From Saccharina japonica (taxonomy: Eukaryota > Sar > Phaeophyceae > Laminariales > Laminariaceae): a stretch of DNA of 64,000 nt. Positions within the stretch are counted from its first letter, which is position 1. Every line of letters begins with the position of its first letter. The notes beneath the pieces were generated by a model that did not search any database, was not told the origin of the DNA, and was given only the letters and a program-made list of their open reading frames with translations. Shown here in pieces: positions 12,216 through 24,028 of this stretch. The position numbers and the translations under genes are program-made. The stretch is from the NCBI GenBank assembly GCA_008828725.1, contig MEHQ01004265.1, positions 53,755-117,754 of the forward strand, in the 5' to 3' direction.

Positions 12216-14323
12216 CAACAGTGCTTCGCGATGCGGGCATGTGTAAGTACCTCTCTTGCAATACGATATCATATGTACTCTGTAAATAACCGCCCCTGAC
12301 CAAATTGCCACGAACGAGGACCGTTTGAACCAATCTGAGTGTAACTATATGGATGTGAACATCCATACGTATATGTTGATGTGCAGTCATCCAGGTTTAT
12401 CTAATGTACCTCCCACTATCCAACGTTGCGTGCTGGACAGTAGAGCATCCATACGTATTGGGTCATAGTAGGGCAACTTAATTATGGTCTGGGCATAACC
12501 CCACCGACTTCCTGTTTCTCTGCAAGAATACGTACTATTTTCGGAGTTATTTCGTAGCAATTGAATGAGGGGGCGCGTTGGAAGTACAGCGTACATTTTC
12601 CTACGTGCTTCATTATATAACGCGAATCAGTTGTGAAGCCCAACCACGATAATCATTTCTAGCATCAGTAACAACCATGGTATTGCCGTTGTCACACGGG
12701 ACTAAATGTGACGTTCACTTTGATACTACTGTTTTCCATATTGCCGCTGCCATTACGCACGACTGAATGTGTTAGAACCATTTGTACTTCGGTATTGTTA
12801 TATGGTCAGGCTTCTACGCTTCAACGTTACCCGTAGACACTAACTTCCATCATGGGGTCGTATCAGAAAATAAACGTTGAGATATTTAAACATTTCGATA
12901 TCACTGCCCACGGATACGGGAAAACGTTTCGGCCAGTTTCGATATTCGGGTAAATGCAATATGCGTATAAATTTCGACTTTGTCTTACTCGTAGTACAAT
13001 GGATTGTGTATCCAAGTCATCACCATCTGTAACTATTCTACTGATGTTCCAAGATCCAAGTAGAAAAAAGTCAATGGAACAGTATGGGGTACGGTAGAGT
13101 ATATTTGCCAGTACCATAGGCACTGCCCCGAGAAGATAATGCCCACCTTGATTTCTCCACCCCCCGTCTACTCCTCTCCATCTCTCGTATTTATCTTCTC
13201 CACTCTTCTCATATTTTCTCGATCTTCCTTGTCAATGTTCATTCCACAATGGCAGCATACCTGCTTTTCCAAACTAGGTATTTATTATTCTTCCCAAGTG
13301 ATGTTCACATAGACGAGGGTACACCTGTTCCATTTTTCTTCACCGAGACAGGGCCTCGACACAAGCACCATGCTTTGAGTTTATGCGCCTCGACGTATGA
13401 TCGACATATTAACCTCCACCACGGAACCATCTCTTCCGGCGAGGGCATCAACTCATACTTCCGAATAAATATAAAGCTTTCAAGTACCAAATGATAGGAA
13501 GTACCACTTTTAGGCTTAATCTTTTCTGACCGGCTGATCTTCTCAATTGAGTAACCACCGGATACTATTATTATTTTACTGGTATACTTGTTTTCGGACT
13601 ACCGCGTTGGAAGGTTTGGTCGGATTGCGCGAACCAATGTTTCCGAAGTCATGTTTCGGGTGAGATATTGAGCTCCTCATGTGACGAGCTCAGAAAATTA
13701 TGTTGCGCCCCTACCGTGGGATGACTCTCCAACAATCACAAGATGAGCATCGACCTGACGGCATCGACATGTCCTCCCATCAGGTTTGTCCCACTAGAAT
13801 ACTACCAAAAATACAGCTGTGACGCGTTCACGAGCGACGGACAAAACCAGGCCCTTGCTGGCGCGCATGCACGCGCGTAGCACGTACGAGTACGTATGTT
13901 CGGTTCAGGCACTAACGCGCGAAGGTCGTAGTCGTACGTACGAAACACACTACTTTATTCCCAAACGTCGACCGTAACATTTGCCATTTTAAACTTATTC
14001 GCGCTGTTGATTTCCAATGGTCGAAGAGCAACATATTTCAGCGACTACGACAAACCCCAGCTATCAGCACTAGCCGCTACCGTGCTTCGGCCCTATGGTC
14101 GACCGTAAGGGGGGGGTATAACTTCTACACGTACACTGCCGGCGCTGCACGTGTCTGCGACGTCAATACCTCGGTGCAGCGCATTTGTATGCGTCTAAGG
14201 AAATATACGTTCGAGAACGAAGCCAAACGGTGAATAGGTAAAGGGTGCGATGACCCCATACTGTGCGGACTGGAGCTAGGTGTGGAATATACTAAACAAG
14301 AAAGGAGGTTTCACGACCAAGAC
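12216..14323. other. No gene seen; rearranged unit DNA
   Basis: Apart from the hairpin at 13669-13692 I see no conserved open frame or repeat array here. A CT-rich run lies at about 13150-13230, and a stretch rich in CGTACG/ACGCGCG steps lies at 13850-13950. A few phrases around 13540 resemble 1950-1985. Confidence 0.4.
13669..13692 (+). other. Conserved hairpin, copy b
   Basis: TGAGCTC pairs with GAGCTCA across a loop of about 10 bases. The flanks 'catgtttcgggtga' and 'gaaaa' match those at 2211-2234. It lies in the 6.8-kb insert of unit 1, suggesting that the insert carries diverged pieces of the same unit. Confidence 0.35.
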
Positions 14324-14653
14324 GGTCGCCCCGGTGGTCTAACAGGTAGCCACGAAGCCTGTTAGAGTTGGAGGTCGGGGGTTCGACTCTCCTCGTATGG
14401 AAATGTTTATTCTCAAAACGACACCAACTGTCGAGGGCGCATATTATAGCAAGGGTAGGCACGGTTCGACGAACGTTGACGAGGGAAGAAAGTGCTGAAA
14501 TCTTCTCGCGATAAAAAGCAAGGCAAGCACCGTAGTGGAGGAGGAGGGAGAAGAGCCTACTTTGTGACCCCGGATCTGAGTTACGACTAGGAAGGAGAGA
14601 GAAAGGAAGGGCGAAGGTAATAAATGGGATGGACAAAACAAAACAAAAAAAAG
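14324..14653 (+). mobile_element. tRNA-derived SINE, plus-strand copy
   Basis: The head contains an A-box-like GTGGTCTAACAGGT and a B-box-like GGGGGTTCGACTC at tRNA spacing. It is followed by about 260 bp shared with the two minus-strand copies (27280 and 63630) and an A-rich tail (AAAACAAAACAAAAAAAAG). The head does not fold into a full tRNA: the acceptor arms do not pair and the anticodon arm is irregular. It is therefore a Pol III retroposon rather than a tRNA gene. Confidence 0.75.
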
Positions 14654-15293
14654 ACGAAAGCTAATAAGTTCGGTGGAATTCACATGTTCAACGTACATCA
14701 CCTATATGAACCACAACCGCGACATCGCGCGAGCTAGGAAAAAGCCGACCTCAGCGATGTCGGAGTCAGTGGACATGGCTGTGAAATATATTACTGCATG
14801 TAATACAGTTTAGTTGTAGAAAGAACGCACCAATTCAGGAGAACATGCGAACCCTCTGAAGCTCATACGAAGCTGGGCGTGCAGACAGAATGCGATGCAC
14901 ATCGCACCGTGTTTCGGAAAAGGCTACGTGTGTTAATACTACTCGTAAAAGGGACGAGGGTCGCACGCTGTGTCTGATTTCCCCCTCTTGTGTTGTTATA
15001 TGTTTTCAACAGTAGACCTATTTTCCCTGATCCCCGCTTAAATTTGTATAACTGTTTTGAATGGGCTTATGTTTTGTTTGGGAAAGCATACGGTTGTTTT
15101 GCCTTTTGTTAAGCTACAATCCCGCAATCGAGCTGCAACAAGTGTAAGTCATAAACGTTGTACATCATGCTGCCAAAGTGTGATTACCGCCAGCCTGTCG
15201 ATGAATGAGACACGAGTAGGTTCGAGGGCTCGTTGTTGGTACATTGGACCAACGAGAGACCCTTCGAAAACAATCAGGTCAACCACGAATTTC

Positions 15294-15447
15294 CTGAAGT
15301 ATTCGCAAATCAACGGCGTTGCCATACTGAGGGATTCCACGTTCGGCAATTGATATCAGGTTTGAGTTTGGCTACGGGACGAGCTCGGTACAGGCTTCGG
15401 GGTAGTTGTGCAGGGTACCGGTAGGACAACCGGGGGAGTAGGCTTCC
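15294..15447 (-). pseudogene. 'AYTxGCP' exon, unit 1 second copy, broken
   Basis: This corresponds to the 153-bp exon at 38088-38240 of unit 2. Here the span is 154 bp, a 1-bp frame change. The frame reads AYSPGCPTG, then reaches an in-frame TAG after ELVP, and the donor has changed from GTAGTT to GAAATT. The acceptor CAG is at 15448-15450. It is therefore probably inactive, while the unit 2 version is open. Function is unknown. Confidence 0.5.
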
Positions 15448-16333
15448 CTGGTTTTGTAAGTAAGCGCCTGAAGAATGTATTGGGAGTATGAACTTGGGTG
15501 CACGTTTGAATACGAATACATGGTCAAGCTCACTGTCTGCCTCCGCCCTATAAAAGCGGAAACTATTTGAAATACGAAGGCAGCCGGTCGGTTTTCGTTT
15601 ATTCTCGCTTCCAGCACTCTCGCTTCCGACATACCGTAAACTGGCAGAATGAGACAAGTAGACGCATACTACGGTAGAGGAGCACCATGGATTCACTTGA
15701 GGCGTTCTCTACCGCCACCGAAAAACCTGGTTCTGGAGGAAACTCAAAGTGCTACCAGATGAACAATCGTATGGACAAAGTTTACAATGGAACATGTTTC
15801 ATCACAAGAATGAAACACTTACGCTTTTGGGTTAAGGAGCCCGATCATTCAGTCAAAAATCCAGCCAATACGTGATACCTCTATCGTAACACAGGCCAGT
15901 TTCTACTGGGACAAGCTGTCGACCTGTGTGTTAACGGAAGAATGCAAACGTCGCCTCGTTTTGTTGAACATGTTCATGCAAACCATTTACAGTTTAGGAA
16001 CCGTCGTTGTAGGATTGACTCAAAATTTACAGAGCAAGGATGTAGGATTAACTGCCGAGCGCTGTCCGCATCCAACTCAATGCACAAAGTCCTCCACGTG
16101 CTGCTTTTACCGAACAAAATATGTCATGATCTTGCCGTCCGAAGCTGGGGGGTTGCCAGGAAAGGTATATCGTCTCATTTGTTGTATCACACTGGCCGGG
16201 ACGGAGGGACCCCGAACATCGTAAAATGCTCAAGTGCGACAGTTCCCATATAGGGCATATACGCTCAAATATTGAATTGATGTCAGATGCCTGCACACTA
16301 GACTCGTTTGCAGCTTGGTGTGCGCTGGGGCAC

Positions 16334-17374
16334 TCACAAGTTGTCTTCGAGCTCCGTCCTCAAGTGGTTACAGTAACCTAGCCAGAAAACCACGAAATCG
16401 CGAAACACCGTCGATAAAACCCAATATTCCACCCGAGCCCTGCTTCTCAATATGTCGACGGCGGGTGTGCAAAATTCAGCAAATTTCTCACCGAGAATGT
16501 TGGGGTCCACGACCATCAAAATCCCCGCGAACAGAACGCAGGGAATAATAACGAAGCTAATAGCTGTGACAGGAATCGGGGCGCTATGCCATCCGCACTC
16601 ATTTCCGTGCGAAGCACATACCAATAACGCAATCAGTGAGGTGGCCCAGTACCCCGTACCCCACCCGACCAGGAGAGAAGGCACTCGAGACTCTGCATAG
16701 CGGTCCCATCCGCCTCTATGGGTATTGCTTTCTGATGAACGACGCCGTCCTTGTATGGAGGAAAGACGTTCCTGCCTCCTCAAACAAAACGTCAAGACCT
16801 TCAGTGCAACCCCGGTGGCGAGCACCGCATTCATTGACACCATGATAAACTTGTTATCGGTCACTTTAACCATTTGGTCTTCGATCCCCGGACCATTTTT
16901 CGGAGCCAATTCAACGGCCAGAGGAAACCTTTGTTCGCCCTTTATGTATAAATAATTCGGGGCCATCTGCGCGAACCACAATCCTTTAGTCACGTAGTAT
17001 AACGGCTCTTTTCTGACACTTTCGGCAACTTTGCTGACGATTGCAACGATACGAGCCAAGAATACTTGAGCCGTTGAACCCAACATTCGCTCCTCCGCGC
17101 TTTCATATGACTCGCTCCAACAATCGAAACACGCCTGCAGGGTGGAACTCGCTTTAACGGAGGCTACGGTCGCGGCCACCGGATTGACCAGCCAAATGAA
17201 CCACCTTGGCCACGATTTCAGAACGCCGTTATTACCCTCCAACAACGGCGAAGAATCCCCGATGTAGAGTATTGCGACCAATGCCAGCGCGAAGCTCATC
17301 CCGATCGATTGTATCGCCCAAAATAAGCGCCATCGCTGAGGAACTCCCGCAAGCAATTTTAGAACTTTCTCGTC
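16334..17374 (-). CDS. Multi-pass membrane protein, terminal exon (unit 1)
   Basis: I do not recognise this family. The exon is 1041 bp and encodes 346 residues plus TGA, starting DEKVLKLL and ending ELEDNL. Hydrophobic segments lie at about residues 17-38, 56-73, 175-198, 231-254 and 266-289, with weaker ones near 125-145 and 315-335. Other marks are GDSSPLLEGNN (39-49), an arginine-rich loop (199-230), NECGWHSAP (258-266) and VDPNILGEKF (289-298). The exon start is placed after CCCAACCCAG, preceded by a pyrimidine-rich tract; the unit 2 copy has the same CAG and two stops upstream of it. The frame stays open in unit 1 to about 17530, with no ATG before residue 26, so upstream exons are expected but not found. 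The stop position is identical in unit 2. It probably sits in a cellular membrane; its role is unknown. Confidence 0.75.
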   Translation of the reverse strand, partial: DEKVLKLLAGVPQRWRLFWAIQSIGMSFALALVAILYIGDSSPLLEGNNGVLKSWPRWFIWLVNPVAATVASVKASSTLQACFDCWSESYESAEERMLGSTAQVFLARIVAIVSKVAESVRKEPLYYVTKGLWFAQMAPNYLYIKGEQRFPLAVELAPKNGPGIEDQMVKVTDNKFIMVSMNAVLATGVALKVLTFCLRRQERLSSIQGRRRSSESNTHRGGWDRYAESRVPSLLVGWGTGYWATSLIALLVCASHGNECGWHSAPIPVTAISFVIIPCVLFAGILMVVDPNILGEKFAEFCTPAVDILRSRARVEYWVLSTVFRDFVVFWLGYCNHLRTELEDNL

Positions 17375-18052
17375 CTGGGTTGGGGACGACAGGTTAAGGG
17401 GAGATAGACGAATTTGAGTCAAGAGATATTGAACAGTTCGTTTCAGTTGGTGATTGGCGCAAACTAAATAAGTCACGCGGAAAAAGCGTAACAACAACAA
17501 ATAGGATAAAGCACAGATGACACGAAACAAACATTACATACAATTCGTCTTTCTCGTTTATCGTGTGCCTCCTACTGTAGGTGAACATTAAGTCTTGCCT
17601 TGAATTACTGTAGTATGCAATAATACCAAAATAGCACCGTACCGTACCGTGTACCTCGCAGATAAAAACAAATGAATATATTGCATTAGTATCGGGGTTG
17701 ATAAACGTGTTGACGTTGTATCATAGGGTTTGGTGAATGTGTTAAAATATAGTGGTACGTTACGCTTGTGGTCGGAAAAAGGTTTGTATGGTTGTACGGT
17801 ACAATACACCGAAACGGAAAATATGTTATCCCGTCGGAATGTAACGATGTTACAACTTGGCGAATGGTTTAGGCTCTAGGATAAGGCTATGTGCTGGTAC
17901 CATGCCGTGTATGTCACAGTCGTGGCGCTACATGCTATGGAATTTGGCTAATTATATTCTAGAACTGGAATTGTGCACTAGAGTCCTCAGGTTGGTTAGT
18001 GTGGGTAATTTTCACATTCTGGTAGATGTGTACGAAGGACGGACACTAGCTG

Positions 18053-18390
18053 GCGCGGCGGCGCAGAACTTGCACGTACGTGCCATTCGAATTTGCACGT
18101 ACGTTCAATACGGTTATACATATAACAGGAGTTGGGATAGATATGTATGGCCTACACGGTACCAAATGGAATCGAGGTGCCAAGTGGGCCTGCGGCGGCT
18201 CCTGCGGAAAGCTGACTACATTTCTGCACCTTGTACGTGGGAACAACATGCCAAATAGGATGGGCCCACTGAAGGGTCAAAGTACCAAATGGGAACAGGG
18301 TGCCAGATGGTGCAAAGGTTCGTGCAGATCCGAACAGCCCAGCACGTACGTGCGATGATACGGCTGGTGTAGCATGCATGCGTTCCTCAT
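18053..18390. repeat. 338-bp insert absent from unit 2, with GCACGTACGTGC ends
   Basis: Unit 2 continues from 'cggacactagct' to 'ctcatcgt' without this segment (40822-40845). The palindrome GCACGTACGTGC occurs near both ends (18073, 18341). Two internal direct repeats begin GTACCAAATGG (18161, 18282), each followed by a GGTGCCA phrase. I could not define target duplications, so the element class is unknown. Confidence 0.45.
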
Positions 18391-18966
18391 CGTAGGCTCC
18401 CAATGTCCACTCTCCTAGCATTATATTCGAACAGAAAACACTCGGATGGTGGTAACCATTCACGACCATGTTGCAATTCGGTTCCGTGGACTATATCTTG
18501 AAAAGGGTTGGTAACACAGCAGTTGGGCGGAAATAAGATTCGATCAAACATATTTTCAGTACGATGCCCAGATGCATCTCGACAAATCACACGAATTCGA
18601 AGTTCTCTGCACGCTTCAACGCCTTTTTCTCGACGTGAGATGGGCTTTCTTGTGTGTGTCTTCTTCTAACGTGCCGGCCTGCTCCGATATGGACCTAGGA
18701 ATCTTTGTTCGGTGGCCTGTTCCGGGGCTCGTGCGACTGGTGTAAACGCAGATGTACGCTAAATGGTTTGCGGACGAACGAATTATTAAGAACACGATCG
18801 ACTACGATTACTAGCAAGAACAAAAATGTACCGTTTTTAGTTCTGGGCATATTACAGGAACAATGCTGGATGGACTATACCGGTAGTAATCAGGACAAAA
18901 CACGATTAGTGAATACACTAAATTTGCAATTTTTTGTGTAGCTGGTTGGTCCTGATTGCTACATGG

Positions 18967-19581
18967 TAGAGGTGTTAACCGACGAGTACCCGTCTTAAAC
19001 GGGTACCCGCTAACTTTGAGAAAAAATACCCGGGTACTCGCGAGTATTTACGGCCATTTTGGGCGGGTACCCGGGTACCCGTTTAACGGCGGGTACCCGT
19101 CTAACACCCGGGTACTCGTCTAACAGGCGAGTACCCGAATGCCCGGGGCCCAAATACTCGGCGAGTATGAAGTGCCACCCGTACCCGTCACGGGTATCAG
19201 CAAGCCGGGTGATACTCGTGACTACCCGGGTAATTGGCAAAAGGGTATCACTTTAGGATGGTGTGACAGGTGAGGCATGATACATCGTTTTCATTTTTAA
19301 AAGAGTTTTCTCGATAATATTTACCAAATGCTTCCCAGGGGACGAGATTTAGCGGACGATAAGTTGCCATCTCCGGAACATTTAAGGTATATCAACGGAT
19401 ACCCGGCTACCCGGGTACCCGGGTACTCGTTTAAACCGGGCACCCGAGTACCCGGGTACCCGGGTACCCGGTACCCAAATACTCGGCGAGTATGAAGTAC
19501 TACTCGTACCCGTGACGGGTATTAGCAAGCCGGGTAATACTCGCGAGTACCCGGGTAAATGGCAAACGGGTAACACCTCTA
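18967..19581. mobile_element. hAT-like non-autonomous element with GGGTACCCG subterminal repeats
   Basis: Perfect 8-bp direct repeats CTACATGG (18959-18966, 19582-19589) flank ends that are inverted copies of TAGAGGTGTTA. The ends are followed by dense GGGTACCCG palindromic repeats and ACTCGCGAGT steps. Both halves carry a long related block ('aaatactcggcgagtatgaa' at about 19151 and 19477), partly in direct and partly in inverted order. An 8-bp duplication, TA-starting ends and GC-rich palindromic subterminal repeats are typical of hAT elements. There is no transposase in the 615 bp. Unit 2 lacks the element. Confidence 0.75.
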
Positions 19582-22529
19582 CTACATGGTCCCACGTAAT
19601 AGTAGTAGGTAGTATTGACAGTAGACAATTACTGGAAATTACAGCAGTAGTTGCAGTACTGCAGCACGGGTAGGACTGCTGTAGAAGTACCCGTAGAAGT
19701 ACAGCAGTAACAGTAGTAGTCGAAGTATCATACATTATGTCGCTCTGGAGATTACCAATAGAGCAGTAGATCAGTAGTAGGAGTAGAACGCATAGCCCAG
19801 AAAGTGCGAGTACACGTTTTTGTATATTATATACGTGTAACAGAGAAAACGCATACAGCAATACCACACGTAATACATACTTAGTAGTTCCGTACTACCA
19901 TCACATAAATGCCAGCTACATAACACACTAGTAAATATCGCTCCCGATACTTGTACACCCAAAACACCAAACTGGGTACGAACGTGCATTTGGAGTACAG
20001 GTCTTCTTTACAGGGTTTTAAAATACCACTCGGATCCACGGTATGATGGGGAGCGCTGGAAAGAAACCAACCTGTCATAACTATGGTACTATTGTACATG
20101 TTTGGCACAGAATGCAACTGTTAAGCACCGGAAACCAATACAAAACTAGGGTAAGTCAACACCCTCTAGACATCACGAACATAAGCCGGGTTTCATAACA
20201 AGGTTTGATCGTATACACCCCCGGGTTATATATACTGTAAACCACAACATACGACGAGTAAGGAATATTTCCTGGTTCTCTTCATTTTCCTCTTACGGTC
20301 GTGTTGGCGCCAAAATACATAATGGAATGGTTGCCCCAGAACAAGAGGTAGGGAAACATTTATAACAGCAGTGTCAACGAAGGGGACGATTGGATACATC
20401 CCCTGGTTTTCGGTCGCCCCACGGTTGCTTCGACTGGAGCGCGAATGCAAGAGGGTCGATTATGAACTGGGTTTCGGACGAACATCTGTTTTGTTTCAAA
20501 TGTTGTTTGCTACGTTTCGAGGATAAGAATGCTATTCCAGTTCAAAATACAGCTTCTAAAGCGATTGGAAAGGTTATTAGCAGAGTCAGTTACAAGGCGA
20601 TCATCATTTTCTATTGCTTGGGTAGACGATGTCATGGTTTGCATATTATTCGTTTAATATTATCGGTTTCGTGTCTTCCGAGCGCGTTAGCTCATCGCAG
20701 ACACTCTAAAACCGAAAGAAACAACCCTTTTGCAAGTATCGACAAGGTATAGTACAGGGTGGTTCATCCTTACCGCCCTGATTCATTAGGTATACAGTAT
20801 CCACGCCTATTCTTGAATGTACTACAGAGAGCCTGGAATCTTGCGCACATACAAGTATCGTATGAACCCCTGCAAACCTGTTAAATAAGAGAATATTATA
20901 TTCCTATTAACATTTTGCCTGATTGTTTCGATATGGCCTTTTTTGGGATATGTCGGTCTCAAGAGCTCAAAAACGCCCGGCTAACGATACAACGCAAAAT
21001 CAGAAGAAGCTTGAACGACTTGACGGCGGCTCCTTAATTACTTTAGTTTGCAAAATGTTTGGATATGTACGCTAGAAAACACAACGTGTGCAAAACACAA
21101 CGTGTGCATTTGTGTGGTAAAAGTGAAAAGACCTGTTTCTCTGAAAATCTTGTTCCACAGCATTTCGGGTTAATTACGTATAATATGAATATGTGAATGG
21201 TATGATTACAATTTAAACTGCACATTGTCAGATGGCCAAAACAATAATGTTGCTGTTTCCGGTGCAGCTCTTAGTTTAATCATTCCATTAATGTATACTC
21301 ATCAATCATTCCTTAACACTTAACAAATATATACCAAATAATGCAACCCCCCATATTATTTTGTTTGTATTGGCCCCACACAGTCAGTTCTCTGATCGTT
21401 TACGCGAAACGCTTTACAGACATGCGTTGGAGGCTTTCCTATCGGTTTGATAAGGAAATCAACTAAATAAACTACAACAACTCTCCGTCTTACGGGAAGG
21501 GCTGACTACAGTAGTATTGACGTTTTTGAAGCCCTCTGGTAGTTAATTTGTTTACGATTTCGATGCCTTCTCCGTAGGCAGCCTCAGGAAAAACATGGTC
21601 CCCCTATACCATTGCATGCTTCTGTAATATGTATGTGTGAATCCGTTTTCCTTCACACATCGTGTTGCGCAAATATATCACGCGATAATATGAGTGGATG
21701 TATGAATAGTCATCATATACTACAGCTTTGAGTTCGACCTTTTTTTTTCGGGGCACCGCCGTAGTTGTTTCGATCGGCAATCATGGCTGATAAAAGTTAG
21801 GCATATACCCGAACGGTCCCTATTTTGTGGATCATAATACGCTGTTCTCTGTGAAATCAACGTGTTGCCTATTGCTCAGAACCATGCCAAAAATAGCTCT
21901 ATAACACCAGTGACTAAACTATTTCGTATACTCTCTTGGCAGCACTGTCGCTTCTATGTATAGATACTGACTTAGAGTACCAGCTGCTCATCAATAGGTT
22001 TCGAGTATGCAGGCACACGTGGAGCAAAGGCGACCATCAGGCCGCCACGGTGAAGCCCCTGTTCTATCATAGGGAGAATGATTATTTGCGCGATTCCGGG
22101 GCACAGTTACCGTGTCACCCTTGCGTAAAAAGTATTGGACCCACACTGCTGGCTGAAGTAATTACACACCGTGTGCGTCGTAGGCGTAAATCAATGAATG
22201 TCCTCAATTGCATAGACTGGAATGCATCAACATATTACGCTGTAATATACGCACCTATACCTCAGACGTACCGGCGAATGTCGTCTCCTAGAAACAAAGC
22301 AGTGAACTGAGTCAAACTAGCTCAAGATATCAGTTTATTGATGTTCCATTATATACCAAAATCATATCCGAATAAAACCAATTCGTACGAATTTTTACAA
22401 GGTTCCTGTTTCGTTTGTTTGTATGTATATATTTAGTGGTGTATGTGGAGTCGATCAACTTGTAAAGTAGTAGGGACTTGAGCGAGAGTGATTGCGTGAA
22501 ATATTAGCCTGTTTGGAAATGTGACAATC

Positions 22530-22760
22530 CTGCCGTTCGTGTGAATAAATGCTACGCAGTGAGCACCGTCTGCGAAAATGCGCTTCGTTTACCTGGGGGA
22601 CTCAGGCGTTAGACGTACACAACGTAACCGCTACTCAGTTCTCTTGAAGACCTTACTTAGAGACGCGTGGATTTATAATTGCCTTGCCAACCCAACCCGT
22701 GGAAATTGCGACTTGTCTACATGGACACAACACTTACAACACTGTTTTGAATATGGTTTT
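22530..22760 (-). pseudogene. Decayed fourth exon of the unit 1 membrane gene
   Basis: This corresponds to the open exon at 58264-58474. The related frame here reads HASLSKVF and then hits TAG and later TAA. The acceptor TTGTAG of unit 2 has become TTGTAAG. Two stops plus a lost acceptor argue that the unit 1 gene can no longer make this part, although its exons 2 and 3 are intact. Confidence 0.6.
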
Positions 22761-23013
22761 GCCTGCTGCAATTGTTTTCGTTGGGGAAAAGTTCGCTGGT
22801 AAGAAGGTGGATTCATATATATTTGCTGTATGTAGAGTTTCTGTCTGGCGTGGCTGTTATATTGCCTTACGTTATGAAAATAACCTTGCAACTGCCTAAA
22901 TATGCTACGGTGTGCACTGTGTCTTTCAAAACCCGGTCAAATGTTATAATATGGGTTCATAAACGTACGCCCGTCGTGTGGTGAAATATTTGGGGGTATG
23001 CCGCTGCACTCAC

Positions 23014-23352
23014 CAAATCAGCGATAAAAAGGACGGTTACTGCATTCAACACCACGGAAGCACTGTCGGCCGAAGTTGACACTAGCACCGTCATGGCTGC
23101 GGTAATCATAATCCCATACACGAGAAGGAGGCCAATGCCGAACGCGCGATGACCAGCGCATGAGCCGTCGACCAATAACGAGAAACCAGCGCGTAGGTCA
23201 TGAGTCGTGGAAGCCACCAACAGGTACATGGCTCCTGTAACTGACGGCAGTAGGTAGCCGGACCCGTCATTGCCATCGGCAAAGGTATCGGTCTCGGGAT
23301 CTGGCGTGCCTCTAGCCAGAACGATGAGCATGGTGTAGGCGAATCCTTGCAT
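23014..23352 (-). CDS. Membrane-protein exon 3 (unit 1)
   Basis: This is a phase-0 exon of 339 bp (113 codons) from MQGFAYTM to FIADL. It has an acceptor TTCAG immediately before ATG and a donor GTGAGT right after TTG. The exon at 58710-59048 of unit 2 has the same length and the same borders, and about 8 of 113 residues differ, fewer than in the 1041-bp exon. It encodes three or four hydrophobic segments (about residues 1-13, 33-49, 70-91, 96-112) separated by an acidic loop (TPDPETD) and a CAGHRA turn. The ATG is probably internal because exon 2 joins it in frame. Function is unknown. The gene is probably damaged downstream (22530-22760). Confidence 0.7.
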
Positions 23353-24028
23353 CTGAACAGATCACGAAACAAAGTTGCACGGTTAGCATACGGCTGGCGA
23401 TGGCAAAGTAATTAGCTTCAACATGTGGTACCTAACATATGCATATGCAAATATTTTTCTTGGTACACTCCGTGGTGAAATAAAAATACATTTTACATTT
23501 TTGTTGGTCTCTCAATTATTTAGCTGTACAGTGAGTATCAAAGTACGATCAACTCGGCATTACATGACGGATAAAGGAATGTCAGCGATGAACCAACACC
23601 GAGAGCGGTGGTTGGGGCCTGCTGACAATATTGCATATATCGAGAGAATGTTTCGTTCTATAACCCACCAGACCAAAGACGTGATGGTGCAACCGGCACC
23701 GAATGGTGCTGATGTACTGTTGAAGATGGTACAGGCTTGTTATGCGAGCCGTATGGTCACGTTCGTTTATGGTATACCTTGGGCAAGCCAATATGCTCTA
23801 AACTTTCAATTACGAATAATAATCGTGATTTCAGGTCCAAGCGAAACCCCATGTCTCCACGTTGTTTCTGGCACGACACTCATACCCACTCTGACGTTCG
23901 ACAAACAAACAAGATCAACATGAAAATATAGCCCGACGATTATGGTTGGACTGACCAAACGATCTGACGGTTTCAACACCGCATGTTGAAGCGATATGTT
24001 CTGGGACCCATTACCTTGGCGACCTTAC

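Larger units (their letters stand above)
8125..14930. other. 6.8-kb segment present only in unit 1
   Basis: Unit 2 runs directly from text matching 8125 (at 35255) to text matching 14935 (at 35265). Unit 1 instead has 6.8 kb between these points. The segment carries two broken membrane-protein exons head to head (8392-9676 minus, 11258-12215 plus), a plus-strand SINE (14324-14653) and a hairpin region matching 2211. It looks like a rearranged piece of another, older unit, either inserted here or deleted from unit 2. Confidence 0.65.
17590..22530. other. Non-coding right-middle of unit 1
   Basis: This stretch aligns in blocks with 40430-51750 of unit 2 and holds the 18053-18390 insert and the hAT-like element. 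Frames here are short and not conserved between units. AT-rich stretches and CAGTAGTAG-type repeats (19600-19790) are visible. I see no gene. Confidence 0.5.

Noticed and set aside
14324-14400. A functional tRNA gene on the plus strand
   Set aside because: A- and B-box-like text is present, but the acceptor arms do not pair, the anticodon arm is irregular, and the same head occurs three times with a shared downstream body and A-rich tail. It is a SINE.
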